Assembly: GCF_001027925.1 (NCBI RefSeq) | Contig: NZ_LECT01000031.1 | Coordinates: forward strand, 248,001-312,000 | Source: Rhodopirellula islandica | GTDB lineage: Bacteria; Planctomycetota; Planctomycetia; Pirellulales; Pirellulaceae | Direction: 5' to 3' | DNA length: 64,000 nucleotides | Part shown: positions 43,660-52,973 of the stretch, in pieces | How the letters are laid out: the number at the start of each line of letters is the position of its first letter | How positions within the stretch are numbered: position 1 is the first letter of the stretch | Notes under the pieces: generated by a model | The model's input: the letters and a program-made list of their open reading frames with translations, nothing else | Database searches by the model: none | Told to the model about the DNA's origin: nothing | Translations under genes and position numbers: made by a program

Positions 43660-46646
43660 CCATCACCTTGAGTACCAAGCTAGCGTTCGCAATCGTTGCC
43701 GGGTGCTTCATCGCCTGCATGACTCCCGTTCAGCTTGCCTGGAGTGTTGACCAAGAACCGTCCACTCCGGACATGCCCTCGCCCCAAACAGAGATGCTGG
43801 CCGCATCCGAATTTGATGATCGAGTCCAGACCACCCTGCGATGGTGGAGCGACCGCGATCAATGGCGATCCGATGTGATCCAGGCCACTCGCCATCCCGA
43901 TCCCGAAATTGCAGACCGTGCTCGTTGGGTCCAATCGCAATGGCAGCGAGGAATTCTCACTGACACACCGACGAAACTGGTGAACGTCCTCGCGAAGGTC
44001 ACTCCCGCCGAAGCAATCGAAGTGTTGCTCGAAGCGGGTCGCTTCAATGCCGCCACGGTGGCGATCGAAGAGGCCTCCGGGACAATTGAATACGAAGCGA
44101 TTCTCGCGCGAGTCTCGTTGGTCGTGGAATCTCGTTACCCGATCTACGCTCGAATCGCGATCCTGCAGGATTCGTTGCCCGACTTGATCGCGTTTCTCAA
44201 CTTGGCATCCGCCAACAAGAAAATGGCATTGTGTCGCGACGACCTGATTCGACGTCCAGGCGATTCGCCCACACTTCCCGCGTCCGCTGAAAACTGGCGT
44301 GAGGACCAACGCGCCGAAGCCTTGTGCGTGATGCACTTGCTGCGAGGCAACCACGACGCCGCCACTGAAATCGCCCAACAACACGACGAACTTGCCCAGC
44401 AAAATCTGGCCGGCACCGACGAAACGAACTCTTCACGGCACTCACTCAATCGAGTCGTTCGGATGGTGATATCCGATTGGAATGCGATCGCCGAAGAATC
44501 CTCTCAAGCAGCCAAGCGGCTCGAACAATCGGCTCAAAAAGGAACGCCCGTCAGCAAACTGAATGCGCGCGACGAAGCCATTCGACATTGGTCCGACACG
44601 TTGATCGCCGCGACACGATCCGGCAACACCTCACTGCGTCAAGAAGCCATCCAAGCCTTGACACGAGACAACTCGAAAAGCTTGTCACCATCCTACGAAA
44701 CGCTGCGTTGGCGATCGTTGTTGATCCACGGCGAAGTCGACACGGCGATCGACATCCTGGAAAAACAATCCCCGCGTGAGGCAGCCTCAGTTGCAATCAA
44801 GACCTCTCGGCATGCACGTGGTTTGCAGTTGCTGGGCTTCGACGCAGAGCAACTGGACACACACCTGGAACAATGGCTCGATGAAGCCATCGGTCAACAA
44901 CGCAGTGTCCCGGAAAAGGAACTGACCTCTGGTTCGGATGTCGCCCCCCAAGACAAAGTCTTGGATTGCCTCGCGTTGATGCGCGTGGCAATCGACGTGG
45001 GGCGGAACGACATCGCCTACCGGATCGCAACGCAACTCTCCGATTCACGGCTGTATGTCAAAGCCAGCCCCGGTCGCGAATCGGTCCTGACGCGGCACTT
45101 CGTTTTGGCAACGTTGGCTGCCACCGCGAAAACGGACTGGATCTTCGAACTGGCTGCACCAGAAAAACCCAGCCTCCTGTCGCGTTTGTCACTCCGGCTG
45201 GTTTCGCGGGTGGTGGATCCAACCAGCGAAGAACTCCTGTATTACCTGAACTGGTTTCTCTTTCAACATCGCCCGGACTGGTCCACCGAGCAATGTTTCC
45301 TCACAGCCTGCGAGATCGCGAGAGCCGAGCCGAAAGACGTGCGTCGACATCGTGAATGGATCGATTTGCTTGGCGAGCACCTTCGTTCGGGGGAATCCGA
45401 AAGCGATCTCCAACTACGCACCAAAGTGGATGAGTACACCTTGTCCGAATCGGATATCCCGTCGTCCGAACAATGGAAACTGCTCTTTGAAGCACACGGA
45501 CGCCCCGACCTCGTCCGCGCGATCGTTCGCGGCCAAGCGAACAACGGCGACTTGCAGGCTCAACTGAACTTGCTCACCGATCGACATCGTGATGAATGGC
45601 ATGCTCCCACCCCGGAAGACTTCGAAAGCATCTGGCAAGAACTGACCAGCGAACCGCAAACGGTTTTGAATTCGGGACTTCGCGATGACGCGATGATCGG
45701 CTTCGAGATCGTCCTGCAGCAATTCTTGTTCGCCCAGCGTGATGGCGATCAACCACTGGCCGATCAACTTGGAGAACAACTGCGGGTCATGGCAGCTTCC
45801 CCATCGACCGACATGCGACAAAAAATGGCGGACGCGTTGGCTGGCGCGGGCATGTGGGATCTGGCCGAAGATCTCTATCAATCGCTGCTGCTGGTCACAG
45901 CCTTCGAATCGGACGAAACGCTGGCCTTGATGGACATCGCCCGGGCCTACAACCGGTTTGTTTTGCGACGCACCACGGCCACCTCTCCCGACGAAGGCAA
46001 CGCTGCCGAAGCGGAACTGGAACGCTTGCCATCCACCGTCATTGAAAAACGCCAGCGAGCCATCTGCTGGTACGACCTCGGTTTCGCGGGAACCTTGGCC
46101 GCCTCGGACTATCAAGAAATCAACTACGTCACTCTGCCCCAGTTGATCTTGAGGAATCAATTGGAACTGATTCTTCAGTCCGATCAGCAGCAATTGACCT
46201 CCGAGGAACAACAAGAAGTCAAGCGTCTCTTTGAGTTGCTGCTTCGCTTGGAACCCATCGACATCCACTCCGCGGAATTGATGCTGCCACGAATCAAGCA
46301 GTTGGGCATGACGGAATTGGCCGACGAATGGCTCAACCGAATCGTGGACGCGGGCCAGCAGCACATGCGTCAATTCCCGCTCGATGCGACCGCCGCCAAC
46401 AATGTGGCTTGGTGTGCCGTTCGCAACCATTCGCGATTGGATGACGCGCTCGATCTGTCACGCCAAGCCGTTGCGATGGAACCGGACAGCGCCGTGTACC
46501 GAGACACACTCGCTGAAATCTTGGCTCAAAGGGGCGAAATCACCCAAGCCCTGCAGCTGGAACGAACCAGCCTCTTGGATGATCCGGGCCAATGGCACCT
46601 GCACCTGCAAATCGACCGCTTCGAGTCGATGAAGCAAGCTGAGTAG
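43656..46646 (+). CDS. Large secreted helical-repeat (TPR-like) protein
   Basis: 996 residues. The GTG overlaps the upstream stop (GTGA, 43656-43659). A signal peptide covers about the first 31 residues. The rest is a long series of helical hairpins; the C-terminal part is clearly TPR-like (DATAANNVAWCAVRNHSRLD, then DALDLSRQAVAMEPDSAVYR, then DTLAEILAQRGEITQALQLE). No catalytic motif seen. TPR proteins organise complexes, so a periplasmic scaffold working with the membrane protein encoded just upstream is likely. I know no named family. Confidence 0.75.
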   Translation: MTITLSTKLAFAIVAGCFIACMTPVQLAWSVDQEPSTPDMPSPQTEMLAASEFDDRVQTTLRWWSDRDQWRSDVIQATRHPDPEIADRARWVQSQWQRGILTDTPTKLVNVLAKVTPAEAIEVLLEAGRFNAATVAIEEASGTIEYEAILARVSLVVESRYPIYARIAILQDSLPDLIAFLNLASANKKMALCRDDLIRRPGDSPTLPASAENWREDQRAEALCVMHLLRGNHDAATEIAQQHDELAQQNLAGTDETNSSRHSLNRVVRMVISDWNAIAEESSQAAKRLEQSAQKGTPVSKLNARDEAIRHWSDTLIAATRSGNTSLRQEAIQALTRDNSKSLSPSYETLRWRSLLIHGEVDTAIDILEKQSPREAASVAIKTSRHARGLQLLGFDAEQLDTHLEQWLDEAIGQQRSVPEKELTSGSDVAPQDKVLDCLALMRVAIDVGRNDIAYRIATQLSDSRLYVKASPGRESVLTRHFVLATLAATAKTDWIFELAAPEKPSLLSRLSLRLVSRVVDPTSEELLYYLNWFLFQHRPDWSTEQCFLTACEIARAEPKDVRRHREWIDLLGEHLRSGESESDLQLRTKVDEYTLSESDIPSSEQWKLLFEAHGRPDLVRAIVRGQANNGDLQAQLNLLTDRHRDEWHAPTPEDFESIWQELTSEPQTVLNSGLRDDAMIGFEIVLQQFLFAQRDGDQPLADQLGEQLRVMAASPSTDMRQKMADALAGAGMWDLAEDLYQSLLLVTAFESDETLALMDIARAYNRFVLRRTTATSPDEGNAAEAELERLPSTVIEKRQRAICWYDLGFAGTLAASDYQEINYVTLPQLILRNQLELILQSDQQQLTSEEQQEVKRLFELLLRLEPIDIHSAELMLPRIKQLGMTELADEWLNRIVDAGQQHMRQFPLDATAANNVAWCAVRNHSRLDDALDLSRQAVAMEPDSAVYRDTLAEILAQRGEITQALQLERTSLLDDPGQWHLHLQIDRFESMKQAE

Positions 46647-46719
46647 CGCCTCGCTCATCCCGTTGGGAAGCTGCGTCCATTGAGGCCGATGGTCAACGAC
46701 CAAGTTCCCCCCACAGCCT

Positions 46720-46745
46720 CGTTTCAGGAGAGGTGCAGCGTACGC
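46720..46745 (+). repeat. Partial copy of the GGAGAGGTGCA repeat
   Basis: CGTTTCAGGAGAGGTGCAGC then GTACGC; similar to 21918-21940 (CGTTTGGGGAGAGGTGCATC). A fragment of the family-B neighbourhood in the gap between the repeat protein and the DUF937 gene. Confidence 0.5.
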
Positions 46746-46782
46746 TTCCGCCGGATGAGACAGAAATGGAACGTGTCCTTCC

Positions 46783-47403
46783 TCACTTGCGACCGAACAA
46801 CCGCCCCATGCCGAACTGGACGACATCCATCATGTCAAAGTCGCCGTCGCCGTCTTGGTCAAACATCCGGCCCAACATGCTTCCACCATCGGCCGATTGC
46901 TGAACCGACGCCTTTTCTTGCCGAAGCATGTCACCCAGGCCATCGGGCGACAAACCTTTGGACTTTCGCTGCTGTCCTAGCACGCCCATCAGGACCGGCG
47001 CCAACATCATCATCAACTTGGTGGATTGTCCCATCGAAAGTCCGCTCGCGGCGCTCACACCATGTTCGACGCGTTCTTTCTTGTTGCCCAGGATGTGATC
47101 CAAGATCGCGCCGCCAGCGGTGGTCTTGGACGTCACGCCCGAATTTTGCGTTGCATCATCGGATCCAAACAATCCGCCTAAATGATCCAGCACCGAACCG
47201 TCATGATCACGCTCCAACGCGTGATGCAGTTGAGCCGTTTGAGTGGGATCGTCGGCTTGACGCGTCACCGCGCCCAGCAAGGTTGGCAACGCGGCACTGA
47301 CCGCATTGCGAACCGCAGACTCATCCGCACCCAGCGATCGACTCAGGCTTGAGATTCGCTCGGGTGTCATTTGTCGACCGACTTGTTCCAACAACTCAGA
47401 CAT
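46783..47403 (-). CDS. DUF937 (YidB-like) protein with a C-terminal calcium loop
   Basis: 206 residues. The N-terminal 150 residues are DUF937: MSELLEQVGRQMTPERISSL, then SAALPTLLGAVTRQ and TAGGAILDHILG, then KLMMMLAPVLMGVLG. The last 25 residues hold DQDGDGDFDMMDVV, a clear EF-hand-type calcium loop, absent from YidB of E. coli. No signal peptide. DUF937 function is unknown. It stands 114 bases downstream of the nucleoside phosphorylase gene on the same strand, and convergent with the repeat protein. Confidence 0.88.
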   Translation of the reverse strand: MSELLEQVGRQMTPERISSLSRSLGADESAVRNAVSAALPTLLGAVTRQADDPTQTAQLHHALERDHDGSVLDHLGGLFGSDDATQNSGVTSKTTAGGAILDHILGNKKERVEHGVSAASGLSMGQSTKLMMMLAPVLMGVLGQQRKSKGLSPDGLGDMLRQEKASVQQSADGGSMLGRMFDQDGDGDFDMMDVVQFGMGRLFGRK

Positions 47404-47517
47404 AGATCAATCCTCGAGACGGGCTTTCAGAAAAGAATGGGGGGGTGCCTGAACGATTGTATCTTTCGCCACACCACCTTGGCACCCGTCACGATCACCC
47501 CATCGCGACTGAATCGA

Positions 47518-48357
47518 TCAAGCGATCCGAACTTCGCCGCACTCTTCGACGATGCCTCGAACGATGGTTCGCAACTTCGGTTCGGCGGCATTTGCTGTCG
47601 CAATGATCTCAGACACATCAGCCGGTTTCAGAGCGTCCGGTAAACACATGTCGGTGATCACACTCAATCCAACCACTTTCATTCCGGCGTGCACGGCGAC
47701 GATCGTTTCCGGAACGGTACTCATTCCAACCACATCGGCACCGATCTGACGGAGGTAGCGATATTCAGCGCGTGTTTCCAAGCATGGTCCCGCCACGGCC
47801 ACAAAAACACCTTTGTGAGGATAGATATCATTGCGTCGAGCGATGGCCAACGTGCGGTCGATCCAAGTTTGGTCGTAGGGTTCGCACATATCGGGAAAAC
47901 GTGGCCCCAAGCGGTCGTCGTTGATCCCGATCAAGGGATTGCCGCCCATCAAGTTGATCTGGTCCTCGATCACCATGATGTCGCCGTTGTTGAAATAGGG
48001 GTTCATCCCCCCGCAGGCATTGCTGACGACCAGCAACTCGGCTCCCATCGCCTTGAAGACACGCACCGGCAACGTGATGTCCTTCAAGTCATAACCTTCA
48101 TAGAAGTGGAAACGACCCTCCATCGCCAACACAGGCACGCCGCCCATCCGGCCGATAATCAAGCGTCCCGCGTGGCTGGTTGCGGTCGACTTCAGAAAGT
48201 GCGGCACCTCCGAGTAATCCAGCGAGGCTTCGACTTCGATGTCCTCGACCAAACCTCCCAGTCCGGTCCCCAGGATGATGCCAACGCGCGGTGTGTCGCG
48301 GGTGTGACGACGGATTTCTGTGCAGGCTTCTTCAATTTTGTCGTGCAGATCGAGCAT
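47518..48357 (-). CDS. punA: Purine-nucleoside phosphorylase
   Basis: 279 residues, trimeric (mammalian-like) PNP type. It splits guanosine and inosine with phosphate into base and ribose 1-phosphate in the cytosol. Motifs: the phosphate loop VGIILGTGLGGL (residues 25-36), the catalytic-His strand TSHAGRLIIGRM, EGRFHFYEGY, VVSNACGGMNPYF, and the purine pocket CLETRAEYR with VVGMSTVPETIVA. All expected residues are present and the length is normal. With hpt (7527) and purD (61867) it covers purine salvage and synthesis in this window. Divergent from the ATPase gene across 91 bases. Confidence 0.95.
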   Translation of the reverse strand: MLDLHDKIEEACTEIRRHTRDTPRVGIILGTGLGGLVEDIEVEASLDYSEVPHFLKSTATSHAGRLIIGRMGGVPVLAMEGRFHFYEGYDLKDITLPVRVFKAMGAELLVVSNACGGMNPYFNNGDIMVIEDQINLMGGNPLIGINDDRLGPRFPDMCEPYDQTWIDRTLAIARRNDIYPHKGVFVAVAGPCLETRAEYRYLRQIGADVVGMSTVPETIVAVHAGMKVVGLSVITDMCLPDALKPADVSEIIATANAAEPKLRTIVRGIVEECGEVRIA

Positions 48358-48448
48358 GGATCAGGTTGAGTTGGAGTGCCACCGATGATTGAAACTGCCG
48401 AACGTTGTATGTTACCAACCGCTTGGAATCCACTCGTCTGCTCGCAAC

Positions 48449-50923
48449 ATGATTCGTCGCATGCCTTCATCTTCTCCCTCTCAAACATCCGCCACACCGT
48501 CTCCCGACGTGTTTGAAAAGCTGGCCACGTTCTATTTGGGACGCGAGTACGATCTCGCAAACGGCAAAGCACTCGACAATTTGCTGCTCTACGATGCGAA
48601 GGACCTGTGCACGCATGCGATGTGCGTGGGCATGACCGGCAGCGGAAAAACCGGGTTGTGCCTGTCGTTGTTGGAAGAAGCCGCGATCGACGGCATCCCG
48701 GCGATTTGCATCGACCCCAAAGGGGATTTGGCGAACCTGATGCTCGCCTTCCCCGACATGAAACCTGATGATTTCCTGCCGTGGTTGGAACAAGGCGAAG
48801 CGTCTCGCAAAGGCATGACGCTGGAGGAGTACGCTGCGAAAACGGCAGAGACGTGGAAAAACGGCTTGGCCTCCTGGGGGCAATCCACCGACCGCGTCGC
48901 CCGATTCAAAGCCGCCGCCGACGTCGCGATCTACACCCCCGGCAGCAACACCGGGATTCCACTGACCGTCCTGAAGAGCTTTGACGCGCCACCCCCGGAG
49001 GTCCTCTCCGACACCGACGCGATGCGAGAACGTGTCACGGGTGCTGCCTCGGGATTGCTGACGCTGCTGGGAATGGAAGCCGACCCGCTGCTTTCCCGCG
49101 AACACATTTTGATCAGCTCGATCTTGGAGCATTGTTGGCGGGACGGACGCGGTGTCACGATTGGTGATTTGATCGGCTTGATCTCCGCACCGCCAATCAC
49201 CCGAGTCGGTGTGCTCGACCTCGACACCTTCATGCCGCCCAGCGAACGAGCCAAGCTGGCGATGACGCTCAACAATCTGTTGGCCTCGCCCGCGTTCTCG
49301 TCGTGGCTGGAAGGGGAATCGCTTTCGATCCCCGACCTGCTGTACACCAAAGAGGGCAAACCCAAACTCTCGATCCTGTCGATCGCACACCTCGGCGATC
49401 AAGAACGCATGTTCTTCGTCACGATCTTGCTCAACGAAATCGTCTCCTGGATGCGAACGCAAAGCGGCACCAGTTCACTGCGAGCGATGCTGTACATGGA
49501 CGAGGTTGCCGGTTACTTCCCACCGGTCGCCAACCCGCCCTCCAAACCGCCGATGCTGACCTTGCTCAAACAAGCCCGGGCGTTTGGACTGGGCGTCACA
49601 CTTGCGACTCAGAACCCAGTCGACCTGGACTACAAAGGCTTGTCCAACATCGGCACCTGGTTCCTCGGCCGATTGCAGACCGAACGCGACAAAGCTCGGG
49701 TGCTGGATGGGCTGGAAGGCGCCGCCGCTCAATCCGGCAAACCGTTCAACAAGGCTGAGATGGAACAATTGCTCGCGTCACTGGGCAGCCGCGTGTTCCT
49801 GATGAACAACGTTCATGACGATGGCCCGACCGTGTTCCAAACCCGCTGGGCGATGTCGTTCCTGGCCGGCCCTTTGGCTCGCGACCAAATCGCCATGTTG
49901 ATGGCGGACCGCAAAGCGGAACTCGCGGCTGAACAAGCTGGCGAACACGAATCCGTTTCCAACGAAGTCTCCTCGCCCAGCCGCCCGGTCTTGCCAACCG
50001 GAATCGGCGAAGCGTTCCTGGTTCCGACCCGGTACCCCAGCGGCGAGGGTCGCCGTGTTTACCGAGCGGCGCTACTGGGGGAAGGCTCCATGCACTTCGT
50101 CCGCAGCAGCGCCGGGGTGGACGAATGGGTCGACGCCCGCCGAGTCTTGCGATGCGGCCAGGGAGTTCCAGAGGACGTTTGGGAATCCAGCGAACCTTTG
50201 GATGTCGATGCCGAATGGGTGTCCGATCCAGAAGAAGGTTTCGACTTCACCGATTTGCCCGACGACCTTCGGGGAGCCAGCAAGCTGAAGTCGATTCAAA
50301 AGCGATTGAAAGACTATCTCTACCGACATCATCCCATGGAGCTTTTCAAAAGCCCCGCCCTGGGTGAGTACGCCCCCGCAGGGGCCAATGAAGTCGAAGC
50401 ACGACTGCACTTCCAACAAGCCGCTCGTGAAGAACGCGACTTGCAAACGGAAAAACTGCGTGACAAATACGGCTCCAAGATGAAGTCACTCGAAAGCAAA
50501 ATGCGAACGGCAGAGGAGCGAATTGCCCGTGAAGAAGGGCAATACGAATCCGCCAAGATGTCTTCCATTCTGTCCTTCGGCACCTCGCTGATTGGTGCGT
50601 TCATGGGACGCAAGATTGCCAGCCGAACGAACGTTTCCAAGATGTCGACGGCAGCACGCGGCGCGTCACGCGCCGCTCAACAACGCGGCGATGTCAAACG
50701 CGCTGAAGCGGCGTTGGAGCAACTGCACATCGACATGCAAGAACTCGAAGACGAACTGCGTCACGAGATCGATCAGCTCGGACAGGAATTCGACATCGAA
50801 AACCTGGAGCTCGAAACGGTGACGATCCCACCGCGAAAAAGCGACCTGAAGATCGGCGATCCCGTCATTCTCTGGACGCCTTGGCAAGTTGACTCCACCG
50901 GCGACGCCACCGCGTTGTTCTAA
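48449..50923 (+). CDS. HerA/FtsK-like P-loop ATPase
   Basis: 824 residues from the ATG at 48449 (a second ATG four codons on). Walker A GMTGSGKT is at residues 61-68, followed by LEEAAIDGIPAICIDPKGD, the layout of HerA-type helicases. Walker B and downstream: RAMLYMDEVAGYFPP, then GVTLATQNPVDLDYKGLSNI and FLGRLQTERDKARVLDGL. The C-terminal third has a coiled coil (LRDKYGSKMKSLESKMRTAE) and a glycine/arginine stretch. HerA normally pairs with the nuclease NurA for DNA repair or export; no NurA is nearby. Role unknown; DNA translocation or membrane-linked chromosome work is plausible. Confidence 0.85.
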   Translation: MIRRMPSSSPSQTSATPSPDVFEKLATFYLGREYDLANGKALDNLLLYDAKDLCTHAMCVGMTGSGKTGLCLSLLEEAAIDGIPAICIDPKGDLANLMLAFPDMKPDDFLPWLEQGEASRKGMTLEEYAAKTAETWKNGLASWGQSTDRVARFKAAADVAIYTPGSNTGIPLTVLKSFDAPPPEVLSDTDAMRERVTGAASGLLTLLGMEADPLLSREHILISSILEHCWRDGRGVTIGDLIGLISAPPITRVGVLDLDTFMPPSERAKLAMTLNNLLASPAFSSWLEGESLSIPDLLYTKEGKPKLSILSIAHLGDQERMFFVTILLNEIVSWMRTQSGTSSLRAMLYMDEVAGYFPPVANPPSKPPMLTLLKQARAFGLGVTLATQNPVDLDYKGLSNIGTWFLGRLQTERDKARVLDGLEGAAAQSGKPFNKAEMEQLLASLGSRVFLMNNVHDDGPTVFQTRWAMSFLAGPLARDQIAMLMADRKAELAAEQAGEHESVSNEVSSPSRPVLPTGIGEAFLVPTRYPSGEGRRVYRAALLGEGSMHFVRSSAGVDEWVDARRVLRCGQGVPEDVWESSEPLDVDAEWVSDPEEGFDFTDLPDDLRGASKLKSIQKRLKDYLYRHHPMELFKSPALGEYAPAGANEVEARLHFQQAAREERDLQTEKLRDKYGSKMKSLESKMRTAEERIAREEGQYESAKMSSILSFGTSLIGAFMGRKIASRTNVSKMSTAARGASRAAQQRGDVKRAEAALEQLHIDMQELEDELRHEIDQLGQEFDIENLELETVTIPPRKSDLKIGDPVILWTPWQVDSTGDATALF

Positions 50924-50979
50924 GCCCCGCGTTGTTCCTGGTATCGTGTTTGGTTGGGTTCCCGCAACAACCGCTCCTG

Positions 50980-51039
50980 AAACGAAGTTTGTGGAGAGGT
51001 CGAGCGACGCCGTTCAGGCGCACGCGAGGGTGAGGGCCG
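50980..51039 (+). repeat. Dispersed 60-bp repeat, family B, copy 2
   Basis: AAACGAAGTTTGTGGAGAGG followed by TCGAGCGACGCCGTTCAGGC and GCACGCGAGGGTGAGGGCCG. Inverted relative to the copy at 21865-21924. It lies in the gap between the ATPase gene and the glycine-zipper gene. Confidence 0.8.
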
Positions 51040-51099
51040 GGCAGGGATTCGGATTGCATGGCCCTCCCCGGTTAAGAGTCGGCCCGAAACCGCCTCGGA

Positions 51100-51780
51100 T
51101 CAGCGGCCGTAGTGGATATGAAATCCGCTGCTGTGACCATGACGAGGTGGTGCACGGTAAACCGGACGAGCCCTGTAAACAGGCGCCGGCTGAACGTACA
51201 CACGTGGCGCGGGCACATACACTGGCGTTTCGACCACCGCCGGTGCTCGGACGATGACCTGGTCACCGACGGGAGCGTTCTGCATCGCTGAGATCACCAC
51301 TTCGCTGACGCCTTGTTGGTGCAACGTGATGATGTCTGAAACGACAGGGCGTCGCTGAACACCGCGGGATGCGATTTGATTCAGCACCACACCTTCGCTG
51401 ACACCGCTGCGGCACATCGCAACAACATCGTTGAACGAAACTGCCCCGGCGGGAACCGGAGCCGGTGTGTAAGCGGGAGTGGTCTGGGCGTAGGTGGATT
51501 GCCCGTAGTACTGCTGAGCTCGCAGCTCTTTGTCTTTCGCGTTGCCCAGCACCCCACCAGCGACCGCGCCGACGGCGCCACCGATGGCGGCTCCGGCACC
51601 CGCTTCGCCGTTGTTGTCTCCGATGATCGCACCTGCGATCGCACCGGTGATGCCGCCCCAAGTTGCACCGCGTTGGGTATTGGCTTGGGCCATGGCACTG
51701 TTGGGGGAGAAGACTCCCGATGCCAACACGGCGGCACCGACAAGAATCAAACGGACGCTAAAGTTGAATTGGGTTTTCAT
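51100..51780 (-). CDS. Secreted glycine-zipper protein
   Basis: 226 residues from the ATG at 51780; a GTG four codons earlier abuts the ribosome site GAGG. The signal peptide ends AMA-QA (about residue 31). A glycine-zipper segment (GGITGAIAGAIIG, then GAAIGGAVGAVAGGVLG, about 41-80) can insert in or span a membrane. A middle region (VVAMCRSGVSEGVVLNQI, then DIITLHQQGVSEVVI) repeats a helix found in bacterial-surface proteins. The C-terminus is Pro/Tyr/Arg-rich with repeated PVYRA units and a final GFHIHYGR. Probably an outer-membrane or surface protein of unknown function. Confidence 0.78.
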   Translation of the reverse strand: MKTQFNFSVRLILVGAAVLASGVFSPNSAMAQANTQRGATWGGITGAIAGAIIGDNNGEAGAGAAIGGAVGAVAGGVLGNAKDKELRAQQYYGQSTYAQTTPAYTPAPVPAGAVSFNDVVAMCRSGVSEGVVLNQIASRGVQRRPVVSDIITLHQQGVSEVVISAMQNAPVGDQVIVRAPAVVETPVYVPAPRVYVQPAPVYRARPVYRAPPRHGHSSGFHIHYGR

Positions 51781-51994
51781 ATTCAATGCCACCTCAAACG
51801 GGGCAAACGAAGGGAACGCGAACGGAAAGGTTTGCTCGCCTCGGCTGCGACAGAAAACATCCGTCGACCATCTATGCTTTTAGATCGGCAGTCCCTTCAA
51901 CGACAACGCCAATTTTTTGTATCCACTTCACAACCGCGCGCAATCACCCGTGAAACTGCTCTGTGAAACCGCGTGACGAAACTCTGCCGCGAAA

Positions 51995-52681
51995 CTATCC
52001 CCGCAGCGCCTTGGCCAACGGGCAACCGACCATCGCGTTTTCCTCGCCGGAACGATACTTCTGCAGCAGTTCGCGAGATTTCGCGGCCAGCTCGCGACGA
52101 ACTTCTCGGCGGCGGCCTTTGACACGTTCGATTTTCATGTTGTCGTAAGCCGTTGTTTGATGACGCATCCAAGCGATGACGGCGGATTCGGCTCGCCGCT
52201 CGATCGGAATCCGTTCGGTTCGAGCGACGGTGCCGCTGCCGACCGGTGTCGCGTGCTCGGTCACCGCCTTGGCGAGATGCTTGGCAACGGCGGAGTAATC
52301 CGGTGCAAATTTTAGAAAATCACAGACGGCTTGGAAGAAATCCTCCACGTACTCGCCCTGCTTCTCGTCTCGCCGCTTTTTCGCGGCCGCCTGTTTCTTC
52401 GCGTAGCCGGCCGTTGACCGAGTCGCTTCCATCGATGCCTTGGCATCCGCGATCTGCTTGGAATCCGCCCAGAGCCCCTGCGAAAACTCTCGCCGGCCTT
52501 TTTTCTCCTTGACCGTCCAGGTCGGCCCCGCGGCTTTGACGCGGCGAGTCACGCCCGCATCGCCTGGCGGTAACAATTCCCACCCGCTCGGGACTTCGCA
52601 GACCTCGCCCGACGGCAACCGAACCGTTCGTTCTTGTGGCCCCAGCGAACCGGTCAATGTTTCAGTGGATCGATCCGCCAT
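51995..52681 (-). CDS. DUF2293 protein
   Basis: 228 residues. The first 60 residues have a small beta domain (VRLPSGEVCEVPSGWELLPP). The C-terminal part is DUF2293: HATPVGSGTVARTERIPIER, then AVIAWMRHQTTAYDNMKIER, then RELAAKSRELLQKYRSGEE, a basic helical domain. No signal peptide. DUF2293 is found in bacteria and fungi, without known function; the basic, Arg-rich surface suggests nucleic-acid contact. Divergent from the sulfatase gene across about 290 bases. Confidence 0.82.
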   Translation of the reverse strand: MADRSTETLTGSLGPQERTVRLPSGEVCEVPSGWELLPPGDAGVTRRVKAAGPTWTVKEKKGRREFSQGLWADSKQIADAKASMEATRSTAGYAKKQAAAKKRRDEKQGEYVEDFFQAVCDFLKFAPDYSAVAKHLAKAVTEHATPVGSGTVARTERIPIERRAESAVIAWMRHQTTAYDNMKIERVKGRRREVRRELAAKSRELLQKYRSGEENAMVGCPLAKALRG

Positions 52682-52973
52682 CGTTGTCTTTGAATGGGGT
52701 GGTGACTGTCCTTCTACGAGCTCAATATCGGCATGCGATCATCCATCCCCCAGCCCAGTCATGGCACCTCGATTTCCGCCAGAATCGTCATAACTTCCCA
52801 TCAATCGCGGCATCGGCTCCCAACCTGCATTCCTCCACAGGTTGGAACCCGATGCCACTGACAAGGAGCCGAACCACCACCGAGTGCCCGTGGATTGGGC
52901 TACAATGACGCTCAGTCCGATCCTCGATCCGGCTCTGCCAATCACTTCTTTGCTTCACTTCTTGTGCCGTCAA

